From positions 28,734,851-28,798,850 of the forward strand of contig CP154954.1 in assembly GCA_039621445.1 (NCBI GenBank): a stretch of 64,000 nt of DNA, in the 5' to 3' direction. Both the position numbers and the translations under genes were made by a program. The stretch's first letter is position 1; each line of letters starts with the position of its first letter. Positions 57,718 to 64,000 of this stretch are shown here, in pieces. The notes below the pieces were generated by a model. That model had not been told where the DNA came from. It did not search any database and was given only the letters and a program-made list of their open reading frames with translations. This stretch comes from Euglena gracilis. Taxonomy: Eukaryota; Euglenida; Euglenophyceae; Euglenales.

Positions 57718-59130
57718 GTGAGCTGGCGGATTCCCTCAAATTTCCTTTTTTTGTGAAACACTATTCAAAAATCTACCCCCCCCATGCCCAATGAACAAAT
57801 GCCTCTGACGTTTGTCACCTGAGTGTTCATGGGGGGTTCTCCCTTTTGGCTGGGGGCTATGAGGTGTATTTTTTTTATAGCCAAAAATGATTTGTGACCA
57901 CTTTTTTGCATACACATCCTTTCAAAGAATATGAGTGAGATTTTCATTTTGGTAAAAAAAACCTCCTCGAAAAGGGTGGCCGAAAAATGGCTCTCAGATC
58001 AAGAATGCACTGTTGCAGAACCATACTGGTAGCACAGTTGGATTTGCAGGCATGGATGGATGGTCTTATGGTGCCATGGGGAGGCGGGGGAGGTTGACTC
58101 TCCCACCCGGCAGGTGGGGGTCTGTACCATCAGAAATTTTTACACCCACATCAAAATTTCACCCCACAGAGTAAAGGGAAGGAGCGACCTCTGCCAGCAT
58201 GTAAGGTTTCTGGGCTTGGATAACAGTTGGGGGCGGGGGGACTGTCGACCCCACCCACCAGGGCATTGTGCACAACGACGTTTGGCATTTGTTGAATGCC
58301 TCCGCACATTTTTTTTTGCTTATTTTGCACCTTGTTTCCCCTTATTGTCGTTCTTTTGTATTGAGGAATATGGAAGCCGCGTGCATATAAGAGTGGTTGG
58401 TGTGTTGCGTACAGTGGTCTGCCTCTTTTCCCGGTCGGCTCTCAGCCCCCCTCAGAACACCAGTTCTTTGCTCTTTGCTCGTCTTCTGGTGCGCTGCCTC
58501 CCCAGGGACGCCGTGCTTCACGGTGGATGGGTTCAGGCACGTCCGCCCCGAGTGTCAGCACTTCTTTCTCACGTATGTTCACGGCGTGCAAGCTGCCATC
58601 TTCACAAGCTACACACTCGGCGCGCACAATGAAACGAGCCGAAGGCTCGTCGGATGGTTTGAACCTTTCATGGGACCCAATCCTTTTTGTATGATCCTTT
58701 TTTTGAAGGGAAGACATTTCTTTCAAACAAAGTTAACTTTGATCAATGGAGGGTGAATGTTGTAAATAAATTGTTCCCCGTATGTGTATGTGTGTGGGTG
58801 AGTGAGTTGCTTGTCTCATGTTTGCTGAAGGGCACCATTCTCTCTGAGGGAGGGGCATGGGACACGATCTGAGGCGTCATCCAGAGTTGAATGACCCACC
58901 CAAATCGATCGGGGCGGGTCTTTTTCCGGTACCTGCAACCCCAAAATGGAAGGAATCTTGCCCACAGAACGCCGCTATGCAAAGCCATTTCCATATTCAG
59001 TTTTTTTTTGCTCCAAAAACTGGCACCAGGGGTATATAGCACCACCCCGGTCTATTCCTCTTCCTTTCCAGTCACTTCCACACGGACCACTATGAGGGGC
59101 TGCGCAAGACGTTCCATGCTGGCACCATCT
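57601..59130 (+). CDS. DCLRE1-like: SNM1/DCLRE1-type DNA cross-link repair nuclease (metallo-beta-lactamase/beta-CASP), partial
   Basis: Exons 58506-58572 and 59072-59130 join in phase 2 and give GTPCFTVDGFRHVRPECQHF then FLTHFHTDHYEGLRKTFH and AGTI. This matches the start of the SNM1A/Pso2/Artemis catalytic domain (family pattern PGTxFTVDxF...YFLTHFHxDHYxGL). HFHTDH is the HxHxDH zinc-binding motif of the metallo-beta-lactamase fold. These enzymes are 5' exonucleases acting in interstrand cross-link repair and end processing. The last donor splits the codon expected to begin the YCS segment. Later motifs (for example the HCPGA and HTGDFR blocks) were not found before 64,000. The exon at 57601 is probably N-terminal. 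The gene start is unknown and the gene is incomplete. Confidence 0.8.
58506..58572 (+). CDS. SNM1-like exon (domain start)
   Basis: The acceptor CTCCCCAG| is phase 1. It reads TPCFTVDGFRHVRPECQHFF then L. The donor CTCAC|GTATGT is near consensus, phase 2. Confidence 0.85.
59072..59130 (+). CDS. SNM1-like exon with HFHTDHY motif
   Basis: The acceptor CTTTCCAG| is phase 2. It reads HFHTDHYEGLRKTFHAGTI and contains the HxHxDH metal site intact. The donor ATCT|GTATGC is phase 1. Confidence 0.9.
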
Positions 59131-59214
59131 GTATGCCTCAGCATACCCACCTGTATGGAATATGAACAATTTTTAATGAGCTGACTTGCTGCATTTAGAA
59201 ATGTGTATATTTCA

Positions 59215-59960
59215 ATCTGATTCATTGCCGTTCCTCGGGTGACGGCAGCACCCGGGGCCATGCAACACGCGGAGCCGCTCTCCAGGTGGGTGCCAAGGGG
59301 CCGTGTCTCGCCCGCTTGGATTGAGCCGTGGGTGGCCCTGAGGGTCGGCATACCCTTGGGGTCTATGACGCGCCCACCCGCGGAGCATGAGCGCCCCGTC
59401 ACCAGGCGGTCTGCCCCCACCAGCCGGGCGTCGGGGGCATCGACAAGGAAGGCCAGGCTGGATCCGAAACCGCCTGGCTCCTTTACCGCTGTGTGCGGAA
59501 AAGAGAGAGAGACGCGGGAAACCGCGGCCACCCCACAACGGGTGGAACAAAAGTCCCGGCCTTCCTTCCGGGCAACTAGCGCTTGCGAGCCCTTCGAGGC
59601 CAGGCGCATGGGACTGAAGCGCTTCCCCACACAGCCCAAGACGGCTAGGGGCTTGGAGTCCAGGTTGAGCCGACGCCGCAACCGCCCACGGCAAAAAGAA
59701 TATGGGCTCCCGCCAGCTGACGCGGTTACAAACATCAGCTAGGCCACCCCACGCAGCAACCAAGGTGGTGCCTCTCGGCCTGCAAGCACTTGAGCGCAAA
59801 GTCCCGCCCGCACAGTCTCCAGTGCAAGTCGGCACAGAGGAAAGAGCCACGTGCGGGTGAAGCCCTTTACCCTCCTGGTGAGTCGCGGGTCGGGCTCCCC
59901 ATACCTTGCTTGGGGTCGAAGCAAGTGGCTCTCTGCGGGAATTAATTGGCAGCTTTTGTC
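59215..59960. other. Compositionally distinct GC-rich island
   Basis: About 750 bases with no homopolymer longer than about seven and long overlapping open frames on both strands (for example 59212-59964 on -, 59239-59742 on +). This is unlike both the biased host exons and the homopolymer-rich introns. No protein or RNA family is recognised. It could be a retroelement fragment or transferred DNA. It lies in the intron after the HFHTDHY exon if the SNM1-like gene continues downstream. Confidence 0.45.
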
Positions 59961-60166
59961 CCAAAAAAAGATGACTTTAGATAGATCGCCAAAACTCAAA
60001 TGTGGAACTGGCACTCTGGAAATGAGTTGCAGAATGGCACGGCACATCTGATGATTCATTGAAAAAATATTTCAGACAAACCGAAAAAAGGGCCCCAAAC
60101 TACACCAAAATGGTGCAACACTTGCCTATGTGGACATGGCAATTTTCAGACAAATTTGTTTGCAAC

Positions 60167-60442
60167 CAGGGCAGGCAACTATTTTTTTTTTAGTGTTGGA
60201 CCCGGGGGGGGAGAGGGGAGGGGGGTGGGTCCGGCCGACCCCCCCCCCCCGGAGGGTCCCCCCAGAGGGGGGTGGGATATATTTTTCAGTGTCGAAGGCG
60301 CGAAATTTTTGAAAAAGGTGCTATTTTTAGCATTTTCGCAATTTTTGGCCTTTTCGGGTAAAAGTGGGTTGGGTCCCCCGGGACCTCCCCCCGGTGGTGG
60401 GTGGGTGGGGGGACCCCCCCCCCCGGTTTTAAGAAAAACCCG
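60167..60442. mobile_element. hAT-like MITE, TSD TTTGCAAC
   Basis: TTTGCAAC is duplicated exactly at 60159-60166 and 60443-60450. The left end begins CAGGGCAGGC and the right end is TTTTAAGAAAAACCCG, loosely related to the CAGG...TTAAGACC family. The interior has C/G runs and TCGAAGGCGCGAAATTTTTG. The ends are more diverged than in the other copies. Confidence 0.65.
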
Positions 60443-60873
60443 TTTGCAACCTCTCTGTCCCATAAAGCTCTGATGAGACACCAGATTCGTTGTTCTTTGC
60501 AGAGTCACACAGGAAGCATCTTTTAAAATTTTAAGCAATGGAAGGGAGGCGTGAATTTGAATTGTGCAATTTTTCGCACGTTTGGCATTTTTTTCTGTTT
60601 TCTTTTTTTTTTGCATGCCCTTGGAGGAAGGATGTACACGGGATATTTTGTGTAGTTTCAAAGGTTTTTATAGCTTTTCCCCCTGCCCCATGGACACACG
60701 CACTTGTCTGACAGAGTTAGTAAATCTGTTATCAAATTTCAATTCAGGGGAATATCAATAAAAAAAATAGTATCAATCGATTCTCGAAATGCTTTTTTGT
60801 ATTTGGCCATGAGATGGCCACAATTCAGCCGCAGGAATTGTGAAATTTTTGTTGTTCTTTTTATCCAGGGGCT

Positions 60874-63800
60874 TAGACGGCCGGGAATTCACTTTTCATT
60901 TTTGGTGGTTTTTTGCGCACCTGCGCATTCTTTTGTGACCAAGTGTGTCGCCATCACTTGACGGGGCGGCCGACCTGTCAACTGAAACCCCTGGTACCAA
61001 AGTGGGTACCACTGCTTTCGACCCCTGGGTTTTTTCCTGGGCAAACCGACTTTTTTCGTTTTGAAAATGACGGTTTTGCACCTCCGCCGACCGAGGGAAA
61101 ACCCCCATCTGCCGAAGTAGGTGCGACACAAAACACTGTTTTACGAGGACGAAACCTCGTCAGGTGGAGGCGTTGTACCTGTCGCTGTCCCCCCTGCTTT
61201 GTGGTGCCGAGTGAATGCGCAGGTGCGCATTCACCCTCCTCCCCGTCCTGGCCTGTTCCTGAAGCTTTGGACGGTTATTGTGGCTCCCGGGGGTGGTTGT
61301 GGGAAGGGGGTACCGTGGTCTCTACGGTTTGGGTGGAGAGGAGGTTCTGTGCTCTGTGCTGGAAGCAGGGCACGAGGGGGCGCTAGCGAATGTTTGGGGT
61401 GTGCGTGTAGTCTGTATTCAGAGAGTGGTGGGGTGTGTGTGTTAAAATCCACACCAGATGTCTGTAGGGGAGGGCTCGTCACCCTCCTCAGGCTGCCTGC
61501 TGTTTGCAATCCCACACGGTGCACTGCACCCCTCCTTGACACTTGCAGGCACAGCATCCCTCCAGTAACGCATGCAGTCTGCTCCTCATGTGCCTTCTCA
61601 TAGGCACCACGGCACATCACCATGTGCGACCACCTGTGTTAGGTCTGACGTTTGGGATGTGGTGCTGGGTATGGAAGGGGGGGGGGCTGGCTTGCACTCC
61701 TCTCCTGTGTGACACTGGTTTTAAAAGCTACGGAGCGGAGCCCCACTTCAACCCTTTTTGCCACAGACAACACCCTCCCGAACAGCCCTCACAAACGATG
61801 TAAAATGGCTCCTCTCCGAGCTTGCATGAGGCTCAAGAATGCGCACGTGCGCACTCTTGAGGCCATTCCTTCGCTGGCTGGTTGTGATTATATCTGCAGG
61901 AGAGCAGGAGGGGAGCAGTGCTGGGCAACCACAAGAGTGCGCCTGCGCATTCCGTGAGGGGGAGTGCGCAGGTGCGCATTCTCTGTGCTGTGGGGAGCTG
62001 TGTCTCGCACTCCTGAACCCAGTGCCAGCACAGCATTGTGGCAGGGCCACTCCCATGGTGCACTGCTGGCCTTTTTGTTGACGATTTCAGAGGCATCTCA
62101 TTGCACAGGTGGATGCCGCCAGAGCAGGGCGGACGTCTCCCTGGCTGTGCCTCCACCTTGTGTGCTGAGTTGTTGGGCATGGCCTTGTACAGCAACCTCC
62201 TCCTACCAGGTGCTTTAAGGGGAGACACAAGAAGGGAATGTGCATGTGCGCATTCACCCTGATGTGCCATGTTTGACTGCAGCCATCGCGGATGGGGTGT
62301 GTGGAGAAGGTGTGTGCATATGTGCTTTCCCTGGTCTTCACAGCGGCCAAGGGTTGTGCAGTTTGCAGTGTTGGTGCGTCGACTCTGAGTACATGATAAA
62401 AAAGGGTTCTATGTGGTGGGTGGTTTTTGTTGCCAGCAAGGCCACAGGTGGTGGTCATCCTCTGCCTTGTTTCGCTCCAGGGCTGCCTCGTCCTAGGACA
62501 CCATACGATCCTCGCAGGAAGGTCTACTCTTCAGCCGTGTGGTTTCAAACCCAGGCCAGGCGGGGGAGTTGGCGTGGGTGGTGGCATACCCACCTGGGAG
62601 TGAAAATATTCGACGGTGTGGCTGTCATTCAAAGAAAGGCACAGGACGATTTTTTGCGCATGTGCGCATTCACCGACTTTTCATTCATGCCATGAAGGAC
62701 TGCTGACCGCATTTGGGAATCAGGGTGCCCGTCACCGAGGAATTTCCTCGGGCACTGAAGTCCCTTTCTCATCCGTATGCCCTTGGTACGACACAGTGTA
62801 ATACACAGAAAAAGCAGAACGAAAAATTTCCTTGGGTTTATCGGCAAGTTTTTGTTGTGATGTGCTTGTGCCTGTCACACGATCTCAAGGGCCTGGAGAA
62901 AATTTGGGGCAAGGACTAACCAGTGGTGTTCGCTTCTTTGAGTCCATTTGGATTGTGAATTAATTCTGTGTTTCACAGACCGTTTTTGGGAATGATGTCG
63001 AAGGTGGTGACAGGCGTGTTTCGCTCTCGGGGTGCCAACCCCGTGAGCTGTGTGTGGTACCAGACACAATCCCCTGCGTTGACCCTAATTGTGGGGCACA
63101 GTGCTCCTGGCACCATGCACTGCAGCCCAACATAAGGTTGTTCAGGGAGCCAAATAGCTGTGTGATGCCATGCACGCTCTGGGGCGTGGGGTCGGACAAC
63201 GCTGGCAGCAGCCTCCCTATCACCTCCCCCAGGTGGGGGACGGTTGCATGTGCGTTGTGACTTGCTCCACATGTTCATTAGAGCAGTGTCACTCGGCTGG
63301 GCACTGGACTGCAGCGGGTGAAGTGGAATGCGCAGGTGCGCATTCTGATTTGTTCGGTGACTTGCACTGCAGCGGGTTAGTTCCCCTGTCACTGAAGGAC
63401 ATTAATTCGTGCCTTGACACCTGCCGTCGCCGAGCCCAGGGTTTTCTATGCTGCTGCAGGTGTCGTGTATCAGGGTGTTGTCTAGTACCGCGACATGGTT
63501 GCCCAGGGTGATTTTGTTGGTGCATCTCCCCCTCACACACCCATGTTCTGCAAGCCCGAAACAGGCTTCTTTTTAAGTCACCTGACCCCCCCCCCCCCGG
63601 GGGGGGGGGGTGGGGGGGGTGGGCCCGGGCCGGACCCCCCCCCCGGGGGGGGGGTCCCGCGCCGGAGGCGCTGGGTATACCTTTTCGGCGCGAAGCGCCG
63701 AAAATTTTTGAAAATTGCCTTTAACGGGCCCGATTTTGGGAGGGTCCCCGGACCCCCCCCCCCACCCGTGTGGGGGGATCCCGCGCCACCCTTGGTGGTT

Positions 63801-64000
63801 GGGGGGGGCCCCCCCCCCCCCCCCCGGGGGTCTTAAAAAGAAGCCTGGCCAAAAACCACATCACAGCGGTGCACAGCTCGCATTCAAGGCAGGCAAACAA
63901 CAGGCCATACCCAGTGTGCCCTTCAATGCGAGTGTGCACATTCCCCCTTCCCATAGCCTGTGCCCATTCCAAAAAATGCGCACCTGCGCATTCTTTGAGG
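60874..64000 (+). repeat. ~3-kb dispersed repeat, copy 2 (cut by window end)
   Basis: Collinear with 17381-20230, starting AGACGGCCGGGAATTC. Palindromes AATGCGCA-NN-TGCGCATT recur at matching positions (for example 60916, 61215, 61840, 61965, 62655, 63328, 63977), and the paired arms are largely kept while centres vary. The copy carries one extra insertion, the MITE at 63562-63847. Confidence 0.88.
63562..63847. mobile_element. hAT-like MITE with matching empty site at 20078/20079
   Basis: The ends CAGGCTTCTTTTTAAG and CTTAAAAAGAAGCCTG are perfect inverted repeats. The flanks GCCCGAAA (63554-63561) and GCCAAAAA (63848-63855) agree at 6 of 8. Copy 1 of the host repeat has AAGCCCGAAACCACATCACA uninterrupted at 20069-20088, so the insertion is seen directly. 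The interior (GTATACCTTTTCGGCGCGAA...) matches the element at 13425. Confidence 0.92.

Overview
The window is nuclear DNA from a eukaryote. Short, GC-rich coding exons with strong G/C third-position bias lie on the + strand, separated by introns of 0.3-5 kb that carry GT..AG ends. The introns are packed with C/G homopolymers, (AC)n arrays, short inverted repeats and transposon debris. No prokaryotic gene organisation, rRNA or complete tRNA was seen. The exon bias and bloated introns would fit an alga or other protist, but the species cannot be named from the sequence alone.

Layout. (1) 1-14,556: the 3' part of an unidentified gene, in about eight exons, with a Leu/Arg/Glu-rich likely coiled-coil part followed by a Ser/Pro/Arg-rich tail. 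Its introns hold a 2.6-kb array of ~163-bp satellite units, large (AC)n tracts and nested transposons. (2) 14.6-21.7 kb: intergenic repeats, namely GC palindrome arrays, a tRNA-like fragment, a Tc1/mariner-type element and a ~3-kb repeat studded with the palindrome AATGCGCA-NN-TGCGCATT. (3) 21.8-23.15 kb: a short unidentified gene or gene segment. (4) 23.2-32.4 kb: repeats, including a 1.6-kb hAT-like element with a possible transposase remnant. (5) 32.4-37.2 kb: several unidentified exons. (6) 37,505-55,461: an 11-exon gene for a TP53I3/PIG3-type NAD(P)H quinone oxidoreductase with a probable organelle-targeting N-terminus. The inferred exons add up to exactly 405 codons plus stop with all phases compatible. 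(7) 57.6-59.13 kb: the start of an SNM1/DCLRE1-type DNA-repair nuclease gene that runs off the recovered exons after its HxHxDH metal-binding motif. (8) 59.2-64 kb: a compositionally odd island, MITEs and a second copy of the palindrome-studded repeat.

The most striking feature is not a single gene. It is a swarm of small elements with CAGG... or CATAC... terminal inverted repeats and 8-bp target-site duplications, hAT-like in both respects, that have repeatedly inserted beside splice sites. There are also two unrelated-looking families of dispersed 16-18-bp palindromes built on GCGC arms. One repeat pair shows both an empty and a filled MITE site. Exon borders were inferred by eye from frame, codon bias, splice dinucleotides and phase. 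No search or alignment program was run.
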